Positions 1 to 13,620 are shown, numbered from the stretch's first letter. The stretch: DNA of 64,000 nucleotides from Rhipicephalus microplus (GCF_043290135.1 NC_134710.1:201742692-201806691), one strand, 5' to 3'. Program-made: numbers and translations. Notes: generated by a model from the letters alone, not told the origin.

Positions 1-1097
1 CTAGAAATGTACGTAGTAGCCCTAGAACAAGTTCGCCGAAGCTGTATATATATCCGCCAAACCGATTTGATACCGTCGCCAGATCGAGCCCGCGAGCTTG
101 AAGTATTGCGGTAGTATAACGTGAAGTGGTTCGAATCAGGTAGCCGACGGGTGACCGTTGGAATTTTTCGAAACTTCTCGCACATTTTTTTTTCTGTCTC
201 CGTTTCTCCGGTAGCTGGTTATATGTCATTCCCCAATACTTCATTGAATAAGCCTCTTCACAAGAAATGCGAGTATCTGCTGTTCTCGATGAAAAAAGAA
301 AAAAAAAGAAACAATGCTAAGCTATGAAAACCTAAACCCACCTTCATAAGTGTCCTAAATGAAGCCTACAGCTGTATTCCAAATGGTCGCTTTCAGGACA
401 AGGCACGCTAAAGCATCGATAAAAAGGAAGAAAAAAAACGTGCCAGCTAAACAAAGGAGCCATAACCTTACTCTGTAGACAGGAAGCCTAATGGCAGCGA
501 CGGCGGTAGTATATAGAAACAACGTTGGGCTAAACGCAAAAACAAAAGAAAATGGGAACAAAGAACAATTTGCGAAGTATGCAGACTCATCTTACGGCTG
601 CTTGGTTTGTCCGAGACAGGACCTCGCAGGGCACGCCGTGACTAACAAGCTCAACAAGAAGGACGCTGGCCGAGACGCCCCGAAGCGTGAAACTGTCTCT
701 CAAGTCAAGTGCACGCTCTGCGGGGCATCGCGGAAGCGGCTCCGGTCTTGCGATTCGTGCACTCGGCGCGCTTCACGGAATCAACGCATGTGCGCGTGCG
801 AACCCCTTTGAGCGAAATTGGTCTGCGTAAGCGTGGTGACATTATACGCGACACAGTTAAGCGGAACTTCAACGTTAGTGCGCCTCCTCCGGCAGATGTT
901 AGAGGCACGTTCTGCTTACGGGAAATCGTAGCATTCGCGGTCTCTCGAATGCGTTGTGAGCTTTAAGTCGCTTGACAGTGCATGGACCGTTTGTGGTACG
1001 ACCACATGCTCGTCACTTCTTTAGGTAGTAGCTTTCAGGCGCGTAAGCATTTGAGTGGCTCCCATTTGGACAAATGTTGGTCACATCACCAAAACCA

Positions 1098-1650
1098 ACG
1101 CCTACTTTATTTCAATGCCAGTGCAAACACGTGCTTCTCAACGGGAGCCGTTGGTCAGCCTTAATTCAGGGAGTGGTCGTGATGTGGCGCTATATGGGTG
1201 GTCACGCTGTTGGCGTCACACGTGCGTCCGAGTGCTTTCCAGCGAAGACACGATAGACTTGTTTCCCACCCCAATATCATACGTCTGTCAGATTTGCTCC
1301 TTCATGATGCTTCTTTCTGACTCGAGACAATGCCCCCCCCCCCCCGCGTCACAGAGCACTGCATGCAGAAACGTTGCACTGACGCTTCCCCACTGGTTGC
1401 GCGCATAGCGCCACCAACGGCGACACGCTATCTCAAAACACAGTATAATTCACCGAGACAACTGAACAAAAATTACTTCATATGATTTCCGTCATGAGGC
1501 GCTGCACGAGGGGCTACTCTCCCCCATAACTGCAAAGCACACCCCAAAACTAGGCGATGGAAGAGAGCGGGAATGGGCTAGAGGAAAGGGTGGTGAACAG
1601 CTGGATCGGGCCCATCTGGCTGGCATTGATAAAATATAGAAGGCGTTGCC
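1098..1650. repeat. Dispersed repeat of unknown type, copy 1
   Basis: This stretch aligns by eye, with indels, to 20222-20845 in the same orientation. Shared blocks include CAATGCCAGTGCAAA, GGGAGTGGTCGTGATG, TCCGAGTGCTTTC, TTACTTCATATGATTTC-like sequence, and a closing GGCATTGATAAAATATAGAAGG. No coding frame, tRNA-like head or terminal repeats could be recognised. Confidence 0.7.
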
Positions 1651-2162
1651 ATAACAATCGCATACATGTGGTGTCCTGCAAAATGACTAGGTGACTGATG
1701 GGACAGTCTTGTGAGCAGGTGCATAAATGTCAGCTTTTCTTCGTAACAGTCCTAACTTGCTTTAATACATCGTCGTCTGCAAACAAAGGGTTCTTCTTTT
1801 GTGGTGACTAGGCCTTCTGAAGCTTACTTGGTTTGTATTCATGAAGTTTCATTTTTTTTATCGAAGGGCTGCAGTCATTGTTAAATCTGTGTTATTCATA
1901 AATGGAAAGTCGTATGCGTAAAAACTGAATCGCTTATAGTCCTGTGTTAGACATTTTAAAGCGTCAATCTGTCTCTCCTTGTTGATTCGTCAATATGTAG
2001 AATACATTGCTATTATTACGCTCCCTTTGGAGACGCCATTGTGTATATTTCTGTACTCCTCAAAGTAAAAGTTTACCGCTGTTCAATATCACTGTGGCAG
2101 CTCCCCAGGCTATCACTGCATTTATAAATTTCTAGTACCAATAATATTCTCACAACATTCAA

Positions 2163-2725
2163 GAGAGAGAATAAAATGAGGGAAAGGTAGGGAGGCCAAC
2201 CACAAATTGGAGCATCTAGTTTGCTACCCTCCATTAAGGGAAGAGAAAATGGGAAAGAAAGATTGGAAAGAAAGCAAAGAGCGAAACAGACGCGCGAAAA
2301 AAATGGGAGCTGGTGTCCTATAGCCTATACAATAGGCCACTACCACGCAAAAAGTTCAATAAGGCCTTCACTGATTTTCGGTGCAACACAGATCATGTCG
2401 CCTTTTAAGCACTGATTGTTCTGACAAAAGTCCATCGTTAAGGTTAGCTAACGCAGCAGCTAACTGCCATATTTGCACGCTGTAACGACGGCAGTGACAA
2501 AGAACATGTTCTATCGTTTCATCGCTGCCGCATTGATCGCAAGCAGATATATAACATTCTAGCTTTCTCTAAATACTCATAGGCATGAACTCTATACGCG
2601 TAAATCTAGCGCGACAGTTAATTCATTCCTGCAGCTTAAGCTTGATGTATTGGTGCCACCAGGGCCATAACATGCTGGAAAATTATGCAGTATATGCTAT
2701 ATAATTGCGCCCTACAAATATATTC
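2163..2725 (-). mobile_element. LINE 3' end (C-terminal zinc motif and 3' UTR)
   Basis: Read on the minus strand, the segment encodes CDQCGSDETIEHVLCHC, the CCHC-type motif found at the C-terminus of I-like non-LTR retrotransposon polyproteins. About 40 codons with stops follow, then a pyrimidine-rich 3' UTR. The end CCTCCCTACCTTTCCCTC resembles the 3' end of the I-type LINE at 56855. It is 5'-truncated and non-functional. Confidence 0.65.
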
Positions 2726-2759
2726 TGAATGCCCCCCCCCCCTTTTTTTTTTGCCAATT

Positions 2760-5700
2760 ACTAAAGCGCATGCCTCTAAGCTCACAGGTATCAATGACTT
2801 TAACAAGGGCATATATTAACACACTTTCGTTCGAAATAAGGAACAGTTACTTCAGTTTCCGCTCACCGGATTCACTGATAACCTGCTTATGTCGATTAGG
2901 TGTAACACATTTAGTGGCTTGTGCAGCATTAGTTTGCGAGATCACAACTGTTGCAGCCAGTGTGCAGCATTTAAGAGGCCATTCGCAAGTGACTTATGCT
3001 CGGCTGTATCAACGTCTCGGTGAACTTTTATGTTAAGTGTGGACACTGCGTTTGTGTGAATATTTGTCATTTGTGAACTTTTATAATTAGCCGACAATTT
3101 CTGCAATGAAGAAGTAGAACTATATGCGTGAGTGTTTGTCTGTGTCGTTGTATATAGTTTTGTGCTTGTTCATGACTTTGCGACGGCAACTGCTACAGAC
3201 AACAAAAAAAAATGTCCTTGTGAAGTGTCCCTGATAGGTCACTCTGTCTTATAGGTCTTCACAAGATACATCTATATTTAGAAATAAATAATTAGTTGTA
3301 AGCTGGATCCATTATTTGGATATCTATAGGTTAGGCACGCTGCGCTAACAATATCCCGATGTCGATTCCTCTGAAGCAAGAAAACACTTTCATCCTGCTA
3401 AGAGATCGGCGTCGGTGAGGTGACTAAATAGGTGCTTTGTGTGCGCTGGTTTAGAACGTGCAGTATGAAGCACAGAAAAAGAGCATATATTATGCATCCA
3501 GTGTGCAGCCATAGTCCTTGCGTAACGCAAAACGAAGAGGAAAGAATTGAGCGAGTGAACTTAAAAAAGTCATGCTCACCTTGTGATGCCAACACATCGA
3601 CCGTTGTAAAATACTTCTGTAAAGAAATTTCTAAAAGCGAACGAGGCTTACACCTCATGCCACCATTGCATTTCGTTCGCTCGAAGTGTGCAATTAGTAC
3701 ACTTGTCTTATTTTTAGAGCGCAGCTACTTGGTACCATTTCTTCAGCTGAGTGGCGCCGCCGTTCTTGGCGGTCGTCGGCGTGAACGATACAGTGAACAA
3801 GGATGAAAGAGAGCGAACGAGAACGAAAAAGGCCCAACGCGAAGTCTGCCGACATCACGAGCCACTATAGCCTCTAACATTGTTTTCTTACACCATAAGC
3901 CTCGTTGGCCCATCGATCAGGCTCGTGCGCATATAGTGCTGGCACATTCACTGCGACGGGCTCAGGTTGTCGCAGAAGGGCTTTCGCCGAAAGACGCCTG
4001 CAATGTACAAAGTGGTGTGCGTGGCACTCGATCGCTGGCAAGCTCTGTGCAATCGCTACAGCTGTGGATAGCCAGAGCATCGAACCCAGCTGACGTTGTC
4101 CGAACACGAAGCTGCACTCATAATTCACATTAGGCATAGTCGTCGGTGAATTTTCAGTAGTATAATCTAACGCGTACACAAAATAGTCCTGTGAATCACA
4201 GTACGTAGTTTTTAATTTCGTTTACCTTTGTTTTAAATGTTCGTCTTAATCTTGACTGCAGTGTATGTGTTCTCTTGGACGTCTTCTATTTGCTCATCGT
4301 TTATGTGCGAGAATCACTCTTTAACCTTGGTACTTTATTATATATTCGGCTATTATTTCTGAATTGCGTTATACGCCGGAACGTTTCTGCACCGGACCCC
4401 TTGCCAACGACTCAATTATATATTAATTGTTCTAGACGCTTCAGAGCTGTTTGTCGCACTAACTGTTACTTTAGTCGTGGCACCAATCGAAAACTTCAAA
4501 AGAGCAACAAGACGCTTTCAATTGTGTCTCAGCGTTACATCTCTTTTTCTTTGTTGCTACGTGATTCACCGTGAATAACTGCTTGGTGACCAAGCACGCC
4601 TGACAGACACTTTTAGAGTGTTTTATAGGAGACGTAAAAAACAAAAAAGAAAAAAGAATGTGCCAAGGCCAACACTTAAGTCAAATTATTATTGTCCTCC
4701 CGAAAGGCCCTTATCTATAGATAACAGTACTGTTCACCAATCATCTGTGCTACGGACTCACACTACGTAAATAGAAAGAAACATTGCACATTAGCAATGC
4801 AATAACTTTTGTAACCTCGTTTCCTTGTAGGCTTACGCAGTCAACAGGGGGTGCTCGAGGTCTATGGGAAGTTATACAAGTGTATTCGTGCATGTGTATT
4901 CAGCCATGTAGAGTTTAGACGGTAGCATATTTGCATTCCGTGATAACAATGCTTTTATAATGCTTTACCCGGGGGGGGGGGGGGTGTAATGTTTGATTTC
5001 ATTACATTACACGAAACTTCTATGTACGATTCATCAAAATGCATCTTGTCCTCTCTTTTTGGTTTCGTTGTAGTACACAAGACAATATGACCATGAAAAT
5101 ACCATAGAACCCTTGCAGCTAGCTCACTTAGGATAATTCTGAATTTGTTTCAAGGTGATAAAATCTGGGCCCGTGTTCTCCATGATATCACGTGCTAGTG
5201 ACTGCTGTGAAAACCGACTCTTATTGATGGAGAAGTAATTGTGGAGCCTATCCTTAAAGTAAAGCAAAAGAGACCTTGAGGAGCACAGTGACTAAAAATT
5301 ACAGTAGTCAACAATACGCGTAATATACCACATTGGATAGCACCACGCTGTTCGTAGAAGTGGTTTGCATCTTGTGCCAGTCCATCACAAATGCTAAAGC
5401 CCTTCATTAATTTTTGCCACTGATGGTAGGTAAGAGATTGGTAGTGATAGTCAACCAATGGACCTGTTTATTTTTTCTTGCAGCCGAGTTGTCGTGCTGG
5501 GGGTTTTTCAAGCGTGGTAAATAGAAAATGACGATCATCACGAACCACTACGCATTTTCTTTGTTCTCTTTTTTGTCGCCTTCCTCTTATCCATCTTCTT
5601 CTTTGCTACCAGAACACGTGCGCTAATTTGACTGGCGTGGAATGCAATTATTCTCGTCGTAGAGAGAACGAGTGAAGAGAGAGATCAAAATAAATATTGC

Positions 5701-5860
5701 AAAACATAGAATTAGTGGCCATAAACATTTTGCCAGGAAATTCAAACCCGCGTTCGCACGATCAGAAGGGATCAGAAGGCGGGCGTCGAAACTACTCGGC
5801 TATCCAGGCTTTTTTTTTTCTCGGCTATCTATAGCAACGCTAGAAAAATATAGCGTAGCC
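2760..5860. other. No gene recognised
   Basis: AT-rich, low-information sequence with a C10T10 run just before it and a G14 run at 4971-4984. Open frames are short and show no family motif, signal peptide or splice context that stood out. Confidence 0.5.
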
Positions 5861-6060
5861 TTGTATAGTATAGTATAGCTAATGCGGGGGCAAAGGAGAT
5901 CAGGGTTAGACGAAAAGATGTGAATGTAAAACGGAGGAAAACGAGGAGGGGTGTACGAGTAGGGATAGATAAAGAAAAGAAAAAAAGACAGAGAAAGAGA
6001 TAGACATGCAGTGACAGAGATAGAAAGACAGAGGCAAAAAAAAAGATGAAAAACGAAAGC
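5860..6060. repeat. Purine-rich repeat, inverted copy of 10985-11345
   Basis: The plus strand is strongly purine-biased. It resembles the reverse complement of 11230-11345 (shared TATAGTATAG...GGGGCAAA...GAGGAAAACGAGGAGG order). Open frames here on the minus strand are leucine/serine/phenylalanine-rich composition artefacts. Confidence 0.5.
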
Positions 6061-6391
6061 AAGCATATAGCTACGTATATATGCAATGGGTTGGAAAGAG
6101 GGAAGTCAGGGGGTAAAAGCCTAGCCAAGCCAGGACCAGATAGGCATTCAACAGCTTGCACGACTTAGTGGAAGCAGCGCTATTTAATGCTTTTAAAGAA
6201 TCGTTATTCAGATGCCGTGTCTGCAACGTCAAGTTTACTCTGCATACATGTTACACATAAATATCACCCCGAGCAATTACCATCTTTTTAGAGCACGTCT
6301 AAATGCTTCGAACGTCGTTGACACAATCGCTGCTGGGGATTCATCTGGTTAATAGTCAGTATGTTCTTCTATGCGGAAGACAGCAATGTTG

Positions 6392-6635
6392 ATTGATGGA
6401 TTGATATGTGGTGTTTAACGTCCCAAAACCATGATAGGTTCATGAGAGACGCCGTAGTGGAGGGCTCCGGAAATTTCGACCACCTGGGGTTCTTTAACGT
6501 GCACCCAAACCTGAGCACACGGGTCTACAACATTTTCGCCTGCTTCGAAAATGCAGCCGCCGCAGCCGGTATTCAATCCCCCAACCTGCGGGTCAGCAGC
6601 CGAGTACCTTAGCCATTAGACCACCGCGGAGGGGC
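6392..6635 (-). mobile_element. Ruka-like tRNA-derived SINE with 13-bp target duplication
   Basis: The tRNA-like head is at the right end (a box-B-like region, then CCACCGCGGAGGGG in plus-strand view) and the 3' tail TTGAT repeats are at the left. The body contains the shared GTTTAACGTCCCAAAACC and GGAGGGCTCCGGAAATT segments. It is flanked by GACAGCAATGTTG at 6379-6391 and 6636-6648, a perfect 13-bp target-site duplication. This is a near full-length copy. Confidence 0.85.
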
Positions 6636-6929
6636 GACAGCAATGTTGGGAGATGATCCGCGCCGATTATAAAAGAGGAGTTTTCAATTTTTATGCTATC
6701 GACCAACGTGACGGACCACTCGCAGCTCACGCTAGTGTGTTTCATATTTTGTATTCGCTCTCAGCATGGTGGACTGCATTCCGTAGATCTGCGATTCTCG
6801 TCGTATGTGTACGTACATAGCCCCCGGCTAAACTGAGGCCATCTCCGGCAGTTATTTCTCGCTTCAGTTCGCTGCAACATCACACGAAGAGGCTCACGAG
6901 CAGCGTAGCGATCACCATAGCGTCTGCTT

Positions 6930-7340
6930 CGTCCTTTGAATTGGGTCAGCTTACGAGAGTGCGTGGGTAGCGAGCCAGCGACGCGAGAACGCCCGCGAAT
7001 GCTCACGCGACTGTGTATATATATGCACGACGGAAGCGCCTTAATTCCGCGTTTCCCCGCACGAAACTGCTTCAGTGCGTTCCGGTCGCCTCGTCTGGGA
7101 CGTCACGGGCTTCCCCGCCCTGTGTGTGTCTTACTTCTGTCATCGCGCCCTTCCCCGCTTACGCGCCACAGGGGCGGCCACCAAAGCAGGAAGTGCAGTG
7201 GCCACCGCGGCAACCAACCGGCCTGTCTGTCAGGGAGGCGTGAAGGTTAAGAGTGGCGGCGTTTGCGGGCGCGCTGCTCCTGTTTGCTCTTCTTCTCTCC
7301 ACGCGCGCGCATCCACGTGCGTCGAGGTAGGTGCGCTCGC
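6930..7340 (+). promoter_or_regulatory. Possible second CpG-rich promoter and first exon
   Basis: A GC- and CpG-rich stretch follows TATATATAT at 7016-7024. An initiator-like TTCAGT lies near 7070 and a good donor CGAG/GTAGGTGC at 7327. The combination resembles a 5' exon on the plus strand, but the TATA-to-initiator distance of about 50 bases is longer than usual, and three overlapping open frames give no recognisable protein. Strand and function are tentative. Confidence 0.25.
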
Positions 7341-7344
7341 AGTG

Positions 7345-9337
7345 ACCTCTGGTACCCATCGAATGCACGGAGCACGCGCAATTGGCAGCGCTGGTGAGAT
7401 GATGCGGATGTATTATATCAACGCATCGTTCATTGTTCCCAAGAGCACGCATCCTTCAACGCTGCATGGATATTCCAGCAATAGTGGCTCGCGCAACCCT
7501 AAAGATTTGGCATTCGGCAAGTATTACTAAATGCCTGGCGGGCGCACTTGCTTTAAGAGAACGAATTTTGTGTCCATCATATATATACGGTGAGAGAAGC
7601 TCGCATACAGTTCGTAAAAGTTGTTTGCAGGCTTCGTTTAACATGGGCTTGCTAATACTATTCTTTGGTGCATACAAATTGCGGGACGTAATAAGTGGTT
7701 CTTCCATAGAGGCTTTCTTTTGTAGCCACCCAAACTGGGGTCAGCCTAGCTAGTCTGAATGTGTTTTTCATGCAACTACCTATTCTTTATCACACCTATT
7801 TCTGCCGCAAGTGCCATCTGCAGTCATACATTTCAAAGCCACTTACGAATGAAGCTCACCTCAGCACCTGCGATTGAAGTGCTGTGGAAATGTGAAAGTT
7901 ATTATGCGATTAAAAACCATCTGACTACATTCATACACTCGTATGTTGGAGTGCTACCCACCGTTGGCAGCTACTGCCCCCAATGTCTGGTTATTATGTG
8001 CATCAAGAGGTGCCGTCAGGACTATAGACGTGAATGAAACCAATGTGGGACGCCTCGCATTGGTCACTTGTGAGGAGAGGATTAATGTGGCTGTAAAAAG
8101 CCGTATTGGATAAACTACTTTTAATGGAGAAATGATCTGATTGAAATGAGGTTCAATCAGAGGTTGTGGATTTTGAAGAATGGGCAGAGAAAGTGTTAAT
8201 ACAATATTTGTTTACAATATTTGTATAGCTAAAGTGTTGACTCACAGTGAAGAAAATCAGTAGGAGACTCACCAGGATGTATACGACTAGCAGTGTTAGC
8301 GGTTTGGCAAGAAAGAGCGTTAAGCGAAGTCGCAGAGGTGATCGAGATTTAGTGGAAAACAGTGATGAAAAATAAGTAAATAAGTAAGTACACTGGCTCA
8401 CGCAACGTAAGACTGAAGACGATATCAAGAGAGAGAGAGAAAAATTGAATAGCGGATTTTTCTCTCTCCTTCGATAAAAACCCGGTATTCGCCCTCGAGC
8501 AGGTATTCACCCTCATCATGAAATAAGGTATACTTATCCAACTTAGCACTCAAAATATTAACAGAAAAGAACTATTGCGCCCTGAACTCAAGCAGAACTT
8601 TTTTTCCCACAGCGTTCCTTTCAGGCACGGAAAACCGTCATTCATTGGACTCGACGTGAAGTTACCCAAGGTCCTGGGAGGTACTCCAGCTCCCTCTGAT
8701 AAACTTCAGTCACTTGGGCCGCCAATATCGCTTGGTCGCCCATGATCAGTGATTGAAAAGCCTTTACTGGACGTCGTAGACACTTGGATGAAATCTGGCT
8801 CTTTCACAATGCCATGGTGCATGTGACGGTCACCTTAGCAGAAAAGTAGGAAACCGAATCTTGGATTTCGGAGCTATTCTTTCTCACGATACCAGTTGTC
8901 GCGGTTCTTACCAAAACCCTACCGAAATGCAGCCAGCAGCGCAGGAAAATGATAAAGGCGGATTACCTTTGCAACATGACTTGCATGGGCCACCAAAAAA
9001 AAAAACGTTCATCATTTCATTTATGCTAATTGCAGTCGCGCTGCTCTCTAAGACACTTCACCGAAAATGTTTCAGAGAATATCTATAGGCAAGAAATACA
9101 AGGTGCCTTATAAAGAAGCCGAACCACGGCATCAGAAAACTTCGTTCAACCGTTATGTTCTGTAAAAAAAAAAAAAAAAATTGCGTGACTTGCGGTGCAA
9201 GGCTGGGCCACAGCAGAGCTGATGGGTTCCCTGGTCATAGCTTGGCAAAGCTTTTACACTTTTACCGGCATTCTTCCCATCTGTTGCTGTGCTGTATAAT
9301 ACGTGGCTATGCTTCCTTTCATTTTTTTTTTCGACTT
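7345..9337. other. No gene recognised
   Basis: Short frames only. A15-type runs occur near 9165. If 6930-7340 is a first exon, this would be intron. Confidence 0.5.
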
Positions 9338-10995
9338 TTAAATGCGAAGCATTTCTTGCAAACTGCAAGCACTTTGAATCTGTCTGTCTGTCTGTGTCTA
9401 TCTGTGTCTGTCTGTCCTCCCACGCCCGGCAGCCCTCGAAGTCGCCTACTTGGGGTAGAGCGAAATTTGCTATAGAGGGTAAGATGGTTGGAGGCAGATG
9501 TCTGAACTACGTTAAAATCCGGTCGCGCACGCTGTCAAACCCATTCCTATATACACGTGCGGCCGATTCCCATATACCGCGGTGCGTGATATGCGGGTAG
9601 GTGCCTCGTACAGGTGACTGACCGTTTATATCTACAGAGGAAAAGCAGAAAAGACATTGGTAATTTAAGTGCGAGAGTGTTATGAAAAACCTACATTGGC
9701 AGATTTGAGCTAATGCAGAGAAGCAAAGAAAAATTGGGTGATCCTTAAGCTTCGCCTTCAAGAGTTGACCGAGATAGTGATATTCTGCCCCCTATAATTT
9801 GTACTTCACAAGATTATTGAATGAAATCTTTCAAAACTTGATATGCAAACACTACGTGACCTCAAGGGAATAGGCGCAGTGACGTGTGTGACTTGTGTGA
9901 TGGGTGACTGGCTTTAAACCGTGAAATCATTATGATAATCGCATGTTCGGACGCACGATGGCAATGTATGCTTGTACCACGCAATACTACTGCAATATTT
10001 CATGTTGTATCATGAAGCATGCATACAGGACGCTTGTTTGTAAGGCATGAAAGTTACTTCCAATGCAATTCCAAGCAGAGGAAGTTGTTTTCGTTGTATT
10101 ATCAAGCAGAGTGTGGCTGTGCTTACTTCTCGAGTGTTTCCATAGTAACGCTCAGCGCTTGTGGTCGCTGTGTGATTGTATATGTATGTTTGATACTATT
10201 AGTGCTATCTTATGTTCATTCTTACACACATTGTCATAAATAGCATATGAAAAGCGTTGCTGTGCGGTAAACCACTTCCTTGCCACGCAAAAGCCCCGGC
10301 TTAAATCCTCACTTAGACCCAGAATTTACTTCCTCGAATTTTAGGTCACGCACAAATGATGATTTTTTGCTCACAACCAATGACGCTCATGCCGATGCCA
10401 GAATTTCTGCGAAGTAAGCCCTTTAACAATATCGCTTTAATAAATATCCGGGTCCCTGCTGGAATCAAACCCAAGCGAAATGTGTGGCATTTAAGTATTC
10501 TACCATAGAGGCCCGCCAGGTCTGAAAACTGCTTTCGAAAAAGATCCTAGGCAGACGAAATTATTGTGAAACGTCAATTGTGGTTGCAGTGCTGTTTATC
10601 TAATTCTCTAAAGATTGCATATGTTCACTTACGATACAGGCGTCACGTAAGGTTAACGTCACTTGTATACTTGAACGCGCTATTCACTAAAGTTGATCTG
10701 CATAGCCCTAGTCAGGGCTTCCGTCCTCGCAAGCACAAGCGCCACATATCAGCTTACCGCTTCTGGCGTTGGTAGTATACCCTTGTCGCTGTTGGCATTG
10801 TTAGACAACTGTAAGCAACTGGTTATGTAATGCATTTGTGACTCTTCAACATATGTGTGTACGTATAACATTTGTGTGTATCTTTAACGTCATTTGATTA
10901 CGTCTTGCTCAAATAAAGTTTCACCATAGTAAGCTTCCTTCCGTACGCTTCGCATAACATCAACTTTTAAGGTACGTGGGATCTGCCAGTTTTTC
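9338..10995 (-). repeat. Modular repeat family, copy A
   Basis: The left end is AAATGCGAAGCATTTCTTGC followed by TGTC-type microsatellite units. The right end contains GTACGCTTCGCATAAC and GTACGTGGGATCTGCC. Interior sequence from about 10400 to 10930, including a tRNA-like segment near 10450-10530, matches 22740-23500 in copy B. The middle part, roughly 9640-10390, has no match recognised in the window. Confidence 0.6.
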
Positions 10996-11345
10996 GTTTC
11001 AGTCTCTCTTTCTGTCTCCTCTCTCTCTCTGTATGTATTTGTTGTCTTGCTTTCCTCTCTTTGTGTAATTTTTTTATATTTCCATTTCCTGCTCGTCTAA
11101 TCCTTTCTTTCAGTCTATTTCTCGCTTTGTAGTTGTTCTCTCGCCGCATACGTTTCCTTCATTTTCTTTCTACGTACCTACTTCTATCTTGCTCTTTCTT
11201 TCTATCTATTCCTATTTCTTGCTTATTTTCGCTCTGTACTCAGTCTCCTCTCCGCCTTTTCTTGCTCCTCACCATAACATTTGTTCTCCTCACCCTCACT
11301 TTCATTTTGCCCCTTGTCATACTATCCTATGCAACGTTAAGCTCT
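10985..11345. repeat. Pyrimidine-rich repeat
   Basis: About 360 bases are almost purely pyrimidine on the plus strand in long runs. The right half pairs with the purine-rich repeat at 5860-6060 in inverted orientation. Confidence 0.5.
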
Positions 11346-11364
11346 ACTCTGCAGGACAACAAGA

Positions 11365-11440
11365 TGGAATAACCGAGTGGTTACGACGCACGCATTCGAA
11401 TGATGAGTACGTGGGTTCAAGTCCCGGTATTTCCCTTTTT
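11365..11440 (+). repeat. tRNA-like SINE head or tRNA pseudogene
   Basis: A box-A-like TAACCGAGTGGTTACGACG and a box-B-like GGGTTCAAGTCCC lie at tRNA-like spacing. The flanking acceptor stems do not pair convincingly, so this is more likely a SINE head or pseudogene than a working tRNA. Confidence 0.4.
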
Positions 11441-12164
11441 CTCTGCCTTTCTTTTTCTTTCTCTATACCTGTCTATCTCTCTCCTCTGCAAGTTTTCTCG
11501 CCGAAATTGGACAAATTGGCACACGTGTTCTGGGAGGGAAACAGATGTGGAACAAGATGAAGGCGATGAAGATGAGGACGAAGAGAGCTCACGCCACTTC
11601 ATGATAATGATAATTTCCTATCTGCGATACACAGAAAGCGTCGATCATAACAGCTCAGCTGTAATGCTTCTGAAGCCACTCGTATTGTACCACGACTGAA
11701 ATGATGCTTGTGCCTGCACTCCGGAGACGAAGTCGTTTAACAAACTGTCAAACTATTGGACTATGCAGTTGGAAACGTAACTGCAGACTTACTGCTGCAG
11801 CCTCGTCAGGTGATTTTGAGTGTACCTCTATAACGCAATGACTAGGTATACAGTTGGACATTCGGAAGTCAGCCCTATGTTACTCTATTGCATGACAAAC
11901 CCTTTGTGCACATCGCACAGGTCGTATGTCTGGTATCACTCAAAGGCCTCTTGCCCACAAAGGTCTTCAAGCCTTTATTACAAGACGTTCACACTCCGTA
12001 AGGAGGCAGACAAATGTTAGGCATCAATTCGAAAAGTCTGTCTGTAGAAGGTACATAAACTAAGCTTCTTATGTTTTGATAAGCTTCTATTAACACAAAA
12101 GTGTTTTATGCCGGGCTCTACCAAGATTTTAAGGAAAAATACGCACGATCAGAAGACAAAGAAA

Positions 12165-12262
12165 AGAAGCTCTATCAGTGGGAGTCGAACCCACCACCTA
12201 TGTATCCACAACGGTAGATGCCGGGCATGCTATCCCCTGCGCCGCGAGTACATGTTTTGTAA
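12165..12262 (-). repeat. tRNA-like sequence
   Basis: On the minus strand GGCGCAGGGGATAGC (box A-like) and GGTGGGTTCGACTCCC (box B-like) are placed as in a tRNA. The acceptor stem does not close. It is probably part of an interspersed element extending toward 12720 that could not be delimited. Confidence 0.4.
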
Positions 12263-13010
12263 GCGTTAAAAATACGCTTCTTTATATCCTCTCTCAGAGT
12301 TCTTGGTAAAGTGCAGAAATGCATCATGACCATAGTATTCACATTTATTTCCTTCAGAGCATCGTTTCTAAGCGTGCGTCCAATTCGACGCGTCTCCAAT
12401 AGGAGAAGTGCAATTTTGTAAATGCCTTAACAGACCCCTAGGTGGCGACCTTACCTCAAGCGTCGGCGTCTCTCATTGCATTCATCCCCGCGAACCATAG
12501 CTCTGCAATCTCTGGAACGCGTCTGTTTCGCTTGGATGTATCTCCGCGTTACCCACTTAGCGCCCCAAATAATCAAGACCGGCCAAGGCGAACAAACGAC
12601 GCGCGTTGTGTCTCCCCCTGGTCTGGCAGTGGTGTTCAACATGCTGCGAGTATGTGGTCTTACCCGAAGTTAGGCTTCCAAACAATCAAGATCTTCAAGC
12701 CGTCGCATTGCTTTTTCTGGTTGCACTCTCACCTTTAACTGATACAGATACCACAAGCACCTATGACCATAAGGGTTTGTTTATACATTAATGATAGATG
12801 TTAGTCATCGGGATATAGATGTATGACTAAGCGTCAACATGAATGCATCCAGGCTAAGCGGTGCATAGCTGTCACACACCAATATATATTGAACAATCTC
12901 ACCCATATCAATGTAGAGTAAACATTAAAGTACTTCTGTAAACACAAGTTTTACTTTCGTGTTCTACCGATTCCTCTGAGGAGGGGATCAACCATGTTTA
13001 TCTGTGTTCA

Positions 13011-13212
13011 GACTGATTGATTGATATGTGGGGTTTAACGTCCCAAAACCACCATATAAATATGAGAGACGCCGTAGTGGAGGGCTCCGGAAATTTAGAC
13101 CACCTGGTGTTCTTTAACGTGCACCCAAATCTGAGCACACGGGCCTACAACGTTTCCGCCTCCATCGGAAATGCAGCCGCCGCAGCCGGGATTCAAACTT
13201 GCGACCTGCGGG
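13011..13212 (-). mobile_element. 5'-truncated Ruka-like SINE with 12-bp target duplication
   Basis: The body and tail match the other copies, but the tRNA-like head is cut off just after GCGACCTGCGGG, removing the box-A region. TATCTGTGTTCA at 12999-13010 recurs at 13213-13224, so the truncation happened during insertion and was not later decay. Confidence 0.85.
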
Positions 13213-13520
13213 TATCTGTGTTCAAGGAGCAGGTGCAAATCAATCTGTCCCCTAGTGAGGCATGCGTAATAATGAGATTGCGGTGTTGGTCAGCGTAAAA
13301 CTGTATAGTTTATTATTACGTAATCTACGTGTCTAACGTCGCATGAACGGCTCTACAAAATGTGGCATGCTAGACGCGAATAGGACCGACAGCATGCTGT
13401 TCATGATCTTGTTAAATTCGAATAATTTCCGAGATGCACTACGATATTTTTATTGAAGTTTCACTGCTTAAACTTGCAACTTTTGTATATGACACAGTAA
13501 ATTTTGGGAAAGTTGAAAGG

Positions 13521-13523
<3 letters not shown>

Positions 13524-13614
<91 letters not shown>

Positions 13615-13620
13615 TGCGTG
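13524..13620. repeat. (GT)n(GTGC)n microsatellite
   Basis: About 36 GT units followed by six GTGC units. The open frames of Cys-Val or His-Thr here are repeat artefacts. Confidence 0.95.
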
